In this document: piece after piece, positions 1 to 6,133 of the stretch | Numbering within the stretch: position 1 is the first letter of the stretch | Layout: every line of letters begins with the position of its first letter | Assembly: GCA_028103285.1 (NCBI GenBank) | Contig: JAOHNF010000018.1 | Span: 1-9,743 of the forward strand | Source: Candidatus Pelagibacter sp. | GTDB taxonomy: Bacteria > Pseudomonadota > Alphaproteobacteria > Pelagibacterales > Pelagibacteraceae | Reading direction: 5' to 3' | Length of the DNA: 9,743 nt | Notes under the pieces: generated by a model | Seen by the model: only the letters and a program-made list of their open reading frames with translations | What the model was told of the DNA's origin: nothing | Databases searched by the model: none | Position numbers and translations under genes: made by a program

Positions 1-117
1 ATCAAATTTTGTAGTAGCATTTTTTTTTACCAACTCTAATACTTCTTTTGCAGAAATTTTTTTTTCTTTAACTGCATTTTTTAAAATCATTTTATATCTT
101 TTAGATTTATTTTTCAT
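1..117 (-). CDS. rplA: 50S ribosomal protein L1, N-terminal 39 codons only
   Basis: L1 forms the mobile L1 stalk of the large ribosomal subunit near the E site and in many bacteria also represses its own operon. Only the first 39 codons are in the window; the rest lies to the left. The visible start is MKNKSKRYKMILKN, followed by an AKEVLELVKKNATTKFD stretch. The SKRYK motif near the N-terminus and the (L)ELVK..A.TKFD motif are typical of L1. The ATG lies 2 nt after the rplK stop, with no recognisable Shine-Dalgarno, so translation is probably coupled to rplK. The order rplK-rplA is the near-universal one, which settles the identity despite the short stretch. I see no frame break in the visible part. 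Confidence 0.93.
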   Translation of the reverse strand, partial: MKNKSKRYKMILKNAVKEKKISAKEVLELVKKNATTKFD

Positions 118-119
118 AG

Positions 120-545
120 CTATTCTTTAACTTCAATACCCATTGATCTCGCAGATCCACAAATAATCTTTGTTGCTTCTTTAATATCAAAAGCATTTAA
201 ATCTTTCATTTTTTCTTTAGCAATTGTTTCAGCCTGTTTCATTGTAATTGAACCAGCGACAACTCTACCTGGTTCTTTAGACCCACTTTTTAATTTAGCC
301 GCTTCTCTAATAAAATGTGAAGCAGGAGGGGATTTAATTATAAAATCAAATTTTTTATCTTTATATACAGTAATAACTACAGGAACTGGTTTGCCCATAA
401 AAGCTTTTGTCTTTTCATTAAATGCTTTACAAAATTCCATTATATTAATTCCTCTTTGACCCAGTGCAGGACCAACTGGAGGAGCAGGATTAGCTTGACC
501 TCCTTTGATTTGTAGCTTTACGTAACCTGTAATCTCTTTTGCCAT
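120..545 (-). CDS. rplK: 50S ribosomal protein L11
   Basis: L11 binds the GTPase-associated region of 23S rRNA with the L10/L12 stalk and helps control factor-dependent GTP hydrolysis. The 141-residue product is the usual full length. The N-terminal domain (about 1-70) has the proline-rich [13 protein letters not shown] segment at residues 20-32. The C-terminal rRNA-binding domain (about 75-141) carries the SGS..PG..V.GSI segment and ends in [12 protein letters not shown]. The ATG directly follows the nusG stop codon with no base between, so the two genes are probably translationally coupled. The TAG stop is 2 nt before rplA. There is only a weak purine stretch ahead of the start. Nothing is odd about the protein. 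Confidence 0.97.
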   Translation of the reverse strand: MAKEITGYVKLQIKGGQANPAPPVGPALGQRGINIMEFCKAFNEKTKAFMGKPVPVVITVYKDKKFDFIIKSPPASHFIREAAKLKSGSKEPGRVVAGSITMKQAETIAKEKMKDLNAFDIKEATKIICGSARSMGIEVKE

Positions 546-1070
546 CTAATTTTTTTCCACTTGATTAAATTCTAAATCTACTGGTGTTGCTCTACCAAAT
601 ATAGAAACTGACACTTTAAGTCTAGATTTTTCTTCATCTATTTCTTCAATTAAACCATTAAATGAAGCAAATGGGCCATCACAAACTTTGACTTTTTCAC
701 CTATTTCAAAATTCATACCAGTTTTTTGATTATCTGCATTTTCGGAAACTTGACCAAGTATTCTTTGAATCTCTGCATCTGATATAGGTGTTGGTTTGTC
801 GCCTGAACCTAAAAAACCACTTACTTTTGTTAAATTTTTTATTAAATGATAAATTTGTTTTGTTAGTTCGACTTTAAGTAAAACATAACCTGGAAAATAT
901 TTACTTTCTTTTTTTGTTCTTTTACCTTTTTTTACTTGAGTAACTTGATGAGTAGGAACTAAAATTTCTCCAATATTATCTTCAAGTTTATGTTTTTTAA
1001 GCTCTTCTGTAATTGACTCAACTACCTTTTTTTCAAAACCAGAATATGCTTGTACAATATACCAATTCAT
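546..1070 (-). CDS. nusG: Transcription elongation/antitermination factor NusG
   Basis: NusG binds the RNA polymerase clamp, suppresses pausing and couples transcription to Rho or to the leading ribosome. The protein has 174 residues, a normal length. The NGN domain (about 1-110) starts MNWYIVQAYSGFE and has the conserved KYFPGYVLL segment at 57-65. The KOW domain (about 122-174) has GEKVKVCDGPFASFNG at 124-139 and the characteristic tail SIFGRATPVDLEFNQVEK. The start ATG is 3 nt after the secE stop (TAATTTATG). The stop abuts the rplK start. The secE-nusG-rplK-rplA order is strongly conserved in bacteria. No Shine-Dalgarno is visible. Confidence 0.97.
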   Translation of the reverse strand: MNWYIVQAYSGFEKKVVESITEELKKHKLEDNIGEILVPTHQVTQVKKGKRTKKESKYFPGYVLLKVELTKQIYHLIKNLTKVSGFLGSGDKPTPISDAEIQRILGQVSENADNQKTGMNFEIGEKVKVCDGPFASFNGLIEEIDEEKSRLKVSVSIFGRATPVDLEFNQVEKN

Positions 1071-1073
1071 AAA

Positions 1074-1265
1074 TTAAAAGTTAATTGTTAAAACAAGGTT
1101 AAGTAAGAATCTTAAAATTTGATCTAAAAATAAAAAGAATATAGCTGCAATAGATGCTAGCGCAAAAACCATAACTGCGCCCATCATAGTATCTTTTTTA
1201 GTAGGCCAAGTAATTCTAAAGGTTTCTTGCTTAACTTCCTGGATAAATCTTAAAGGGTTTTTCAT
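1074..1265 (-). CDS. secE: Preprotein translocase subunit SecE
   Basis: SecE is the small clamp subunit that stabilises SecY in the SecYEG inner-membrane channel. The product is 63 residues, the short single-TM form usual outside the enterics. An amphipathic helix carrying the conserved EVKQETFRITWPTKKDT segment (about 10-26) is followed by one membrane helix (about 29-53). I chose the ATG at 1265. The frame is open further upstream to 1310, but that extension would read through the tRNA-Trp gene and gives the WVRVPPLLP string typical of translated tRNA. The start is 15 nt after the tRNA CCA end, so the mature mRNA probably has a very short leader made by tRNA 3' processing. There is no Shine-Dalgarno. 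Confidence 0.95.
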   Translation of the reverse strand: MKNPLRFIQEVKQETFRITWPTKKDTMMGAVMVFALASIAAIFFLFLDQILRFLLNLVLTINF

Positions 1266-1280
1266 AACATTTTTCAATTT

Positions 1281-1356
1281 TGGCAGGAGCGGAGGGACTC
1301 GAACCCACAACCTCCGGTTTTGGAGACCGGCGCTCTACCAATTGAACTACGCTCCT
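1281..1356 (-). tRNA. trnW: tRNA-Trp (anticodon CCA)
   Basis: A full cloverleaf of 76 nt with an encoded 3' CCA. The acceptor arm is AGGAGCG paired with CGCTCCT, G is the discriminator, and the T arm contains GGTTCGAGTCC. The anticodon CCA lies at 1321-1323 (read on the minus strand). It is wedged between tuf (6 nt) and secE (15 nt), so it must be cut out of the tuf-secE transcript. This position is the usual one in alphaproteobacteria. Confidence 0.97.
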
Positions 1357-1362
1357 AAGCGT

Positions 1363-2562
1363 TTATTTAACTATTTTAGTTACTACTCCAGCTCCAACTG
1401 TTTTACCACCTTCTCTTATTGCAAAGTTTAAATTATCATTCATCGCAATAGGGGTAATTAATTTCACAGAAAATTTACCGTCATCACCAGGCATTACCAT
1501 TTCTGTGCCGGATGGTAAGGTAACTTCACCCGTTACATCTGTAGTTCTAAAATAAAACTGAGGTCTATATTTTGTGAAAAAAGGAGTGTGTCTGCCGCCC
1601 TCTTCTTTCTTTAAAATATAAGCTTGCGCTTCAAATTCAGTGTGTGGAGTTATAGATCCAGCTTTACAAAGAACTTGTCCTCTTTGCACATCATCTCTTT
1701 CAACACCTCTTAAAAGAATTCCAACGTTGTCACCAGCTTCACCACTATCAAGAAGTTTTCTAAACATCTCAACACCAGTACACACTGATTTTTTTGTGTC
1801 TTTTATTCCAACGATTTCTATTTCTTCACCAACTTTAATAACACCTGCCTCTATTCTTCCTGTAACAACAGTTCCTCTTCCTGAAATTGAGAAAACATCT
1901 TCAACAGGCATTAGGAATGGCTTATCTTTTGGTCTATCTGGCTGTGGAATAGTTTCGTCAACTGCTTTCATTAATTCCATAATTGCATCTTTTCCTAATT
2001 TAGGATCACCACCTTCAACTGCCATCAATGCGGAACCTTTTATAATAGGAGTTTTATCTCCAGGAAATTTATAAGAAGTTAATAATTCTCTTATTTCTTC
2101 CTCAACAAGATCAACTAACTCCTGATCTTTTACGGTATCAATTTTATTTAAAAAAACTACGATAGAGGGAACACCAACTTGTCTTGCTAAAAGAATATGC
2201 TCTCTAGTTTGAGGCATTGGACCGTCAGCAGCATTAACAACTAAAATTGCTCCATCCATTTGTGCTGCACCGGTAATCATATTTTTTACATAATCAGCGT
2301 GACCTGGACAATCTACGTGAGCGTAATGTCGTTTTTCAGTTTCGTATTCTACGTGTGCAGTTGAAATTGTAATTCCTCTTTCTTTTTCCTCTGGAGCTTT
2401 ATCTATTTGATCGTAAGCAACAAAGTTTGCACTAGATGTTCCACCTGCTTCAGATAATACTTTAGTAATTGCAGCGGTTAATGTTGTTTTACCGTGGTCT
2501 ACGTGTCCAATTGTACCTATGTTACAATGTGGTTTAGTTCGTTGAAACTTCTCTTTTGACAT
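1363..2562 (-). CDS. tuf: Translation elongation factor Tu
   Basis: EF-Tu delivers aminoacyl-tRNA to the ribosomal A site as a GTP complex. The product has 399 residues, close to the usual 394-400. The GTPase domain has G1 GHVDHGKT (19-26), the switch-I RGITI (62-66), G3 DCPGH (84-88), G4 NKID (139-142) and G5 GSAL (176-179). Domain 2 includes the [16 protein letters not shown] stretch, and domain 3 includes [22 protein letters not shown]. It ends in [10 protein letters not shown]. The ATG has a good Shine-Dalgarno (AAGGA, 8 nt spacing), one of the few in the window, fitting a very highly expressed protein. tRNA-Gly lies 40 nt upstream and tRNA-Trp 6 nt downstream. Codon use looks ordinary for this genome. 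Confidence 0.98.
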   Translation of the reverse strand: MSKEKFQRTKPHCNIGTIGHVDHGKTTLTAAITKVLSEAGGTSSANFVAYDQIDKAPEEKERGITISTAHVEYETEKRHYAHVDCPGHADYVKNMITGAAQMDGAILVVNAADGPMPQTREHILLARQVGVPSIVVFLNKIDTVKDQELVDLVEEEIRELLTSYKFPGDKTPIIKGSALMAVEGGDPKLGKDAIMELMKAVDETIPQPDRPKDKPFLMPVEDVFSISGRGTVVTGRIEAGVIKVGEEIEIVGIKDTKKSVCTGVEMFRKLLDSGEAGDNVGILLRGVERDDVQRGQVLCKAGSITPHTEFEAQAYILKKEEGGRHTPFFTKYRPQFYFRTTDVTGEVTLPSGTEMVMPGDDGKFSVKLITPIAMNDNLNFAIREGGKTVGAGVVTKIVK

Positions 2563-2570
2563 TTTATTTT

Positions 2571-2575
2571 TCCTT
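2571..2575 (-). promoter_or_regulatory. Shine-Dalgarno site of tuf
   Basis: AAGGA on the minus strand lies 8 nt before the tuf ATG. It is worth noting because most genes here lack a recognisable site, including nusG, rplK, rplA, nadK and secE. Confidence 0.75.
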
Positions 2576-2602
2576 ACTTTATATTTGTTTAACTTTAAAT
2601 TT

Positions 2603-2676
2603 TGGAGCGGGTAAAGAGAATCGAACTCTTACATCCAGCTTGGAAGGCTAGCGTTCTACCATTGAACTACACCCGC
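2603..2676 (-). tRNA. trnG: tRNA-Gly (anticodon TCC)
   Basis: A 74-nt cloverleaf with encoded CCA. The acceptor is GCGGGTG paired with the 3' strand TACCCGC, including one G-T pair. The anticodon loop is CTTCCAA, giving TCC (reads GGA/GGG). The T arm contains AGTTCGATT. It sits 40 nt upstream of the tuf start and 46 nt downstream of tRNA-Tyr, and is probably cotranscribed with both. Confidence 0.95.
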
Positions 2677-2722
2677 AAAATCCAAACTTAACACGCCCTT
2701 AATTATTAAAACTTATTAAGTC

Positions 2723-2808
2723 TGGTGGAGGGGGAAAGATTCGAACTTTCGAAGACCGAAGTCAACGGGTTTACAGCCCGCCCCATTTGACCGCTTTGGT
2801 ACCCCTCC
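2723..2808 (-). tRNA. trnY: tRNA-Tyr (anticodon GTA)
   Basis: A class II tRNA of 86 nt with a long variable arm and encoded CCA. The acceptor is GGAGGGG paired with CCCCTCC, with discriminator A. The anticodon loop CTGTAAA gives GTA. It is the first gene of the Tyr-Gly-tuf-Trp-secE-nusG-rplK-rplA block. The Tyr-Gly-tuf order matches that seen upstream of tufB in enterics. Confidence 0.96.
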
Positions 2809-2859
2809 TTAAATCTTTGGGATACCCACTAACTTAAAAAGCATTTAACAACAAGCGTT

Positions 2860-2887
2860 TTTATAAGCATTTGTATAATAAATGCAA
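2860..2887 (-). promoter_or_regulatory. Candidate promoter for the tRNA-Tyr/tRNA-Gly/tuf operon
   Basis: On the minus strand a -35-like TTGCAT (2887-2882) is followed after 16 bp by a -10-like TATAAA (2865-2860). The implied start would leave a leader of about 45 nt before tRNA-Tyr. This is only a consensus match in AT-rich DNA. It overlaps a perfect 6-bp inverted repeat, GCATTT/AAATGC, at 2867-2885. Confidence 0.35.
2874..2879 (+). promoter_or_regulatory. Candidate -10 element for rlmB
   Basis: A perfect TATAAT on the plus strand lies 63 bp before the rlmB ATG, in the divergent region between tRNA-Tyr and rlmB. I cannot find a convincing -35 at the right distance. If real, it overlaps the candidate minus-strand promoter, so the two units would compete for polymerase. 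Confidence 0.25.
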
Positions 2888-2941
2888 TAAATCATTTTAC
2901 CATAAAATATGCTAATAATTTGAGTAAATAGCCTAAAAAAC

Positions 2942-3685
2942 ATGAAAAAAACAACCTTTTTAATAGTTGGAAAACACGCGGTTTTAGAAGCGTTAAAAAA
3001 CCCTTCTAGAAAGATTGACAGAGTATTTGTAACTGAAGATGCTCAAAAAAAACTTAATAGAGAAAATCAATCTTTAAATTTATTTAAAAAGATAAATGTT
3101 TTTTATAAATCTAGAAAAGAATTAGACAATCTATGTGGACGAGACGAAACTGCTCATCAAGGATTAGTTGCTGAAGTTGAACAATTAGAAGAAATTACTC
3201 TTAAAGAATTTATTTTAGAAAATAAAGAAAACAATATTAACTTTATTGCCCTTGAAGAAGTTACAGACCCAAGAAATATTGGATCAATTATACGTAGTGC
3301 TGTTGCATTTGGCATAAATGGTATAATTGTAAAAGAAAGGTCTTTTCCATCAAAAAGCAAACTACTTTATAAAAGCGCTAGCGGTGGAGCTGAACATATT
3401 AAGATTTTTAAAGTTTCAAATGTGAACAACGCTTTAAAATATTTAAAATCTAAAAATTTTTGGATCAGCGCTTTTGATGTTAGTGCAACAAAGGATTTCA
3501 CTACAAATAACTGGAAGGGTAATAATGTATTATTATTCGGATCAGAAGGTTTTGGAATTAAAGCTAAAACGTTAGATAAATCTGATTTTAAATTTAGGGT
3601 TAAAATGAACGGTAATATTGAAAGCTTAAATATATCAAATACAGTCTCTGTGGTATGCCATCATATTTTTCAATTAAAAAAATAG
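2942..3685 (+). CDS. rlmB: 23S rRNA (guanosine-2'-O-)-methyltransferase, SpoU/TrmH family
   Basis: The family transfers a methyl group from SAM to the ribose 2'-O of RNA; RlmB modifies G2251 in the peptidyl-transferase P loop (E. coli numbering). The product is 247 residues, the usual length. An N-terminal substrate-binding domain (about 1-80) starts VGKHAVLEAL, and the SPOUT catalytic domain follows. The three SpoU motifs are all present: motif 1 DPRNIGSIIRSA (109-120), motif 2 FGSEGFGI (199-206) and motif 3 MNGNIESLNISN (222-233), which helps form the trefoil knot. The ATG chosen gives the canonical N-terminus; no Shine-Dalgarno is seen. It diverges from the tuf operon and is followed by tRNA-Thr 57 bp later. 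TrmH-like tRNA specificity cannot be excluded, but the extra N-terminal domain favours RlmB. Confidence 0.92.
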   Translation: MKKTTFLIVGKHAVLEALKNPSRKIDRVFVTEDAQKKLNRENQSLNLFKKINVFYKSRKELDNLCGRDETAHQGLVAEVEQLEEITLKEFILENKENNINFIALEEVTDPRNIGSIIRSAVAFGINGIIVKERSFPSKSKLLYKSASGGAEHIKIFKVSNVNNALKYLKSKNFWISAFDVSATKDFTTNNWKGNNVLLFGSEGFGIKAKTLDKSDFKFRVKMNGNIESLNISNTVSVVCHHIFQLKK

Positions 3686-3742
3686 AAAATAATCTTTATT
3701 TGTATTGTTTTTTTGATAAAATTATTTTAAAGAACCATTCAA

Positions 3743-3818
3743 GCCCTCATAGCTCAATTGGTAGAGCAATTGATTTGTAATCAATAGGTTCGCGGTTCGA
3801 GTCCGTGTGAGGGCACCA
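3743..3818 (+). tRNA. trnT: tRNA-Thr (anticodon TGT)
   Basis: A 76-nt cloverleaf with encoded CCA. The acceptor is GCCCTCA paired with TGAGGGC, the anticodon stem is ATTGA/TCAAT with loop TTTGTAA giving TGT, and the T arm contains GGTTCGAGTCC. It converges with the methyltransferase gene, whose stop codon is 15 bp away, with no terminator hairpin visible between them. Confidence 0.96.
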
Positions 3819-3833
3819 GTTTTCGTTTAATTT

Positions 3834-4496
3834 TTATTTTGTAAACTCAAAACTAGCTTTTGTTTTTCCTTTTTCTAGAATTTTAAAATTATTAGATAAC
3901 AATAAGTTAGTAATTTTTTTAAAGTCAAAACTTCCAATATCATCGAAAATGAAAATAGTTTGTTCTGATAAATGGTTTAAAAAATAGTTTACTTCGAAAG
4001 TAACATTTTCTAAATCATGAAGACCATCAAAATGCACTAGCTCAAACTTTTTAATAATTTTTTTCTTTTTTGAATAAATTGGATAACCGTCGTTAAATCT
4101 TTTAAAAAATTCATGAGTATCTAAATTAACAAAATTAAACTCTCCATAATGCTTAAAAAAATTTATTAGTGTTTCTCTTTTCATTAAATTCGTATAGTCG
4201 GCTTCTAAACTATTTTTTCTATCTTCTGAAAAAGTATAAGGTAGGTCACCATATGGATCTAAACCGATGTGAACTAATCCATTTAAACTTGGATGATATT
4301 TTCTATAAGCCTCAATGATTGTTTTACTTCCCATTCCCCTTCTTACACCTATTTCAAAACTTGCACCTATAGGTTTTAACAATCTTTTAACTGCTAAATC
4401 TAATATTTCGTATTCAATTCCGTCACCTTCAATATTGGTAATGAACAATTTTGACTTAAGGAAGTTTTTATATTTTTTTTTAATTTTTCTAAACAA
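3834..4496 (-). CDS. Class I SAM-dependent methyltransferase (Methyltransf_24-like)
   Basis: Probably a small-molecule or glycan methyltransferase; the substrate is unknown. The 220-residue protein has a Rossmann-type SAM site, motif I FEIGVRRGMGS (47-57). It also has the pair of acidic motifs typical of this group: HFDGLHDLENV (155-165) and FIFDDIGSFD (182-191), the latter with a likely metal- or substrate-facing DD. The N-terminus is strongly basic and has no signal peptide, so it is cytosolic. The start is TTG at 4496: the next in-frame ATG is residue 55, inside motif I. A GAGG Shine-Dalgarno lies 7 nt before the TTG, and the nadK stop is 22 nt upstream. It is therefore the last gene of the tRNA-Leu/nadK unit. 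Methyltransferases of this kind are common in surface polysaccharide loci, but nothing here fixes the role. Confidence 0.8.
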   Translation of the reverse strand: MFRKIKKKYKNFLKSKLFITNIEGDGIEYEILDLAVKRLLKPIGASFEIGVRRGMGSKTIIEAYRKYHPSLNGLVHIGLDPYGDLPYTFSEDRKNSLEADYTNLMKRETLINFFKHYGEFNFVNLDTHEFFKRFNDGYPIYSKKKKIIKKFELVHFDGLHDLENVTFEVNYFLNHLSEQTIFIFDDIGSFDFKKITNLLLSNNFKILEKGKTKASFEFTK

Positions 4497-4503
4497 TATT
4501 ATC

Positions 4504-4507
4504 CCTC
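4504..4507 (-). promoter_or_regulatory. Shine-Dalgarno site that decides the TTG start
   Basis: GAGG on the minus strand lies 7 nt before the TTG at 4496. Together with the lack of any upstream in-frame ATG it supports a non-ATG start for the methyltransferase. Confidence 0.6.
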
Positions 4508-4518
4508 ATCAAACTTAA

Positions 4519-5286
4519 TTAAATTATCTCTTTTCTTAATTGTTCAATTTTTATTTTCTTTTGCAAGCTTCTATTACTATCGTATAAAAGATTAAACTTC
4601 ATACTTTTTTTTGTATAAACAATAATTTTTATTGCATTTCTAATTTCTATATTATCTGCAACAGCGCTCACTGGTCTTTTAATTGGATTTAAATTAGTAA
4701 TTATTATTTTTGATTTATCGCTTAAAATTTTTCCTTGCCACCTTCGTGGCCTAAAAGCACTAATTGGTGCAATGGATATCTTTTTAGAATTCAAGTCTAA
4801 TATTGGACCATTTACTGACAAATTGTAAGCAGTACTCCCTGCTGGAGTAGAAATCAAAACACCATCTGAAACTAATTTTCTAATAAGATATTTAGAATTA
4901 TTTTTAATTGTCAAATTTGCAGCCTGTCTATTTTGTCTTAATACTGAAACTTCATTAATTGCTAAACATCGTTTAATTTTATTTTTTTTTGTCACTATCA
5001 TTTCTAAAGGTGAAATAGTAATTAATTTAGATTTTAATAAATTTTTAATTATTAATTTTTTTGAAAATTTATTCATTAAGAAACCATAATTTCCTGAGTT
5101 TATACCATAAAATAACTTTTTAGAATTTTTGTACTTTTTTAAAGTTTGAAGCATAAAACCATCACCACCAATTACGATAACTAAGTTTTTTTTTTTAAAC
5201 TCATATTTATTAAATATTTTAAAGATTTGATTTTTGATATTGGTTGATTTTGGATTTTTATCAAAAATTATTAATGGTTTATTCAT
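4519..5286 (-). CDS. nadK: NAD kinase
   Basis: NadK phosphorylates NAD to NADP using ATP (or polyphosphate in some lineages) and is the sole source of NADP in most bacteria. The 255-residue protein has the hallmark GGDG at 40-43 (with the catalytic aspartate), the NE pair at 111-112 and the long SDGVLISTPAGSTAYNLSVNG motif (140-160), which shapes the NAD site. The length matches short alphaproteobacterial NadKs. The ATG lies only 8 nt after the tRNA-Leu CCA end, with no Shine-Dalgarno. After tRNA maturation the mRNA would be almost leaderless. It shares a promoter with tRNA-Leu, so the DNA inserted upstream of that tRNA also lies upstream of this essential gene. The methyltransferase gene follows after 22 nt. 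Confidence 0.94.
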   Translation of the reverse strand: MNKPLIIFDKNPKSTNIKNQIFKIFNKYEFKKKNLVIVIGGDGFMLQTLKKYKNSKKLFYGINSGNYGFLMNKFSKKLIIKNLLKSKLITISPLEMIVTKKNKIKRCLAINEVSVLRQNRQAANLTIKNNSKYLIRKLVSDGVLISTPAGSTAYNLSVNGPILDLNSKKISIAPISAFRPRRWQGKILSDKSKIIITNLNPIKRPVSAVADNIEIRNAIKIIVYTKKSMKFNLLYDSNRSLQKKIKIEQLRKEII

Positions 5287-5294
5287 TTTTAAAA

Positions 5295-5380
5295 TGGTGC
5301 CCTCGGCCAGACTCGAACTGGCACTCCCATAAGGGCAAGGATTTTAAGTCCTTTGTGTCTACCAATTTCACCACGAGGGC
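5295..5380 (-). tRNA. trnL: tRNA-Leu (anticodon TAA)
   Basis: A class II tRNA of 86 nt with a long variable arm and encoded CCA. The acceptor is GCCCTCG paired with CGAGGGC. The anticodon stem AAGGA/TCCTT closes the loop CTTAAAA, giving TAA (reads UUA). UUA is a very heavily used Leu codon in such AT-rich genomes, so this gene is likely important. Its 5' half (5342-5380) is repeated identically at 8675-8713, making it the likely integration site of the element to its right. The gene itself is intact. nadK starts 8 nt downstream. Confidence 0.96.
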
Positions 5381-5455
5381 ACTGTGTTCTTTTTGTTGTT
5401 ATTGTTAATATATTAATACATTAGAGTTTTAAAGTGTCAAAAATAATTAATTTAT
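5342..5455 (-). repeat. Left long direct repeat (attL-like): tRNA-Leu 5' half plus upstream region
   Basis: This segment matches 8675-8785. The match begins exactly at the edge of the anticodon loop (TTTTAAG on plus). The first 79 bp (5342-5420 against 8675-8753) have one mismatch by my reading (G at 5395, T at 8728). After that the match continues more weakly to about 5455, ending where repeat R1 begins. It covers 39 nt of the tRNA and its promoter. Confidence 0.88.
5413..5440 (-). promoter_or_regulatory. Promoter of the tRNA-Leu/nadK/methyltransferase unit
   Basis: On the minus strand a perfect -35 TTGACA (5440-5435) is followed after 16 bp by -10 TATTAA (5418-5413), implying a start about 25 nt before the tRNA. 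In the right-hand copy of the repeat the -10 region is kept, but the -35 has become TTACTA. This is expected if only the copy next to the complete tRNA is under selection. Confidence 0.65.
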
Positions 5456-5484
5456 CTCTCTGTCATCTAGTTGTCATCTAGTCT
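5451..5484. repeat. Repeat R1 (34-bp partial copy of the element repeat)
   Basis: It is identical to the first 34 bp of R3 and carries two perfect tandem TGTCATCTAGT 11-mers (5461-5471, 5472-5482). The other 110 bp of the repeat, including the TGAGAC series, are missing. It sits at the inner edge of the left tRNA repeat, 71 bp upstream of the tRNA-Leu 5' end, and so marks the left border of the cargo. Confidence 0.85.
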
Positions 5485-5503
5485 TCCCATATAATCCTAC
5501 AAA

Positions 5504-5624
5504 TTATTTAAGTAAAAGGTAAAGCACGTAACAAAATATAGCTATAGCAAAAAACATTGCTAACTCTATTGGAAGTCCAAAAGCCCTCTAATGCTTCAGC
5601 AGTATTTTTAATTATTGACCCCAT
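5504..5624 (-). pseudogene. Small single-TM protein gene interrupted by a +1 frameshift
   Basis: The ATG overlaps the stop of the preceding gene (TAATG), so it is the fourth, coupled gene of the operon. In the first frame it reads MGSIIKNTAEALEGF and then turns into WTSNR... and stops at 5508. Skipping one T in the TTTT run at 5579-5582 instead gives GLPIELAMFFAIAIFCYVLY and then LLLK, an excellent membrane helix, with a stop at 5504. The joined product would be 39 residues: a polar, slightly amphipathic head and one TM segment. Explanations are a recent inactivating indel, a sequencing error in a homopolymer, or +1 frameshifting on slippery TTTT, where tRNA-Phe could re-pair. Function unknown. 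Confidence 0.5.
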
Positions 5625-6133
5625 TAAAGTTTTTTATCTTTTAACTTAACACACATTCCACTGAATCTTTGAGCACCAGCAAATGCAACAGCAAATTGTT
5701 CAACAGTTGCATCTACAGGACGAGGTAAAGGCAGAATAAATTGTGCTTCACCAGTTTTTCGATTAATAGTTACAGTGTAGCCTCTGGCAATCCTGTTTTT
5801 ATTTTTATAAACGTGAATAGAATAAATTGGACTATCTGATTCTGAAAGAATAGTCATAAAAGTTCCATCTCGATGAGTTATTTTTTTCTTTTCCTCTTGG
5901 TTTTTTATATTTCTTATAGGATCAAGTTTATATATTGAGGCCATATCATATACTTGAACTTTTTTAGAACCGTCACTATCATTAAAAGTACATTCTAAAA
6001 CTGGTAAACTTGATCCTTTTGAAAATAAATTTTTTAATCCAATTTTTCCAACTCCGAAAACTCCTTTAAGAATAAGTGCTATAGCTATAATTAAACCGAA
6101 TGTTCCTAATATTTTTACAAGATTATTTTTCAT
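5624..6133 (-). CDS. Membrane-anchored protein with periplasmic domain, unknown function
   Basis: I do not recognise a family. The 169-residue protein has one N-terminal membrane helix (about 6-28, LVKILGTFGLIIAIALILKG) with a short lysine-bearing cytosolic start, so the rest should face the periplasm as an N-in anchor. The outer domain has two cysteines, C48 and C161, near its two ends, able to form a disulfide. Its beta-type pattern (YSIHVY..., GYTVTINRKTGEAQF) and the closing FSGMC resemble many small secreted SAR11 proteins. The ATG overlaps the stop of the upstream gene by 4 nt (ATGA), and the stop overlaps the next start (TAATG). It is thus the third of four coupled genes and probably part of one envelope complex. 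Expression and function are inference only. Confidence 0.75.
   Translation of the reverse strand: MKNNLVKILGTFGLIIAIALILKGVFGVGKIGLKNLFSKGSSLPVLECTFNDSDGSKKVQVYDMASIYKLDPIRNIKNQEEKKKITHRDGTFMTILSESDSPIYSIHVYKNKNRIARGYTVTINRKTGEAQFILPLPRPVDATVEQFAVAFAGAQRFSGMCVKLKDKKL

Noticed and set aside
1266..1310. Upstream extension of secE
   Set aside because: It runs through the tRNA-Trp T arm and acceptor; the resulting WVRVPPLLP string is a tRNA translation artefact.
1640..2074. 144-codon open frame on the plus strand opposite tuf
   Set aside because: It lies wholly antisense to the highly conserved EF-Tu gene, and its composition is the mirror of that coding frame.
3157..3360. 67-codon minus-strand frame within rlmB
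   Set aside because: Antisense to SpoU motif 1; no independent support.
3819..3833. Bidirectional terminator between tRNA-Thr and the methyltransferase
   Set aside because: Only 15 bp of T-rich sequence with no hairpin stem.
4315..4518. 67-codon plus-strand frame opposite the methyltransferase N-terminus
   Set aside because: Antisense to a gene with clear SAM motifs; AT-rich filler sequence.
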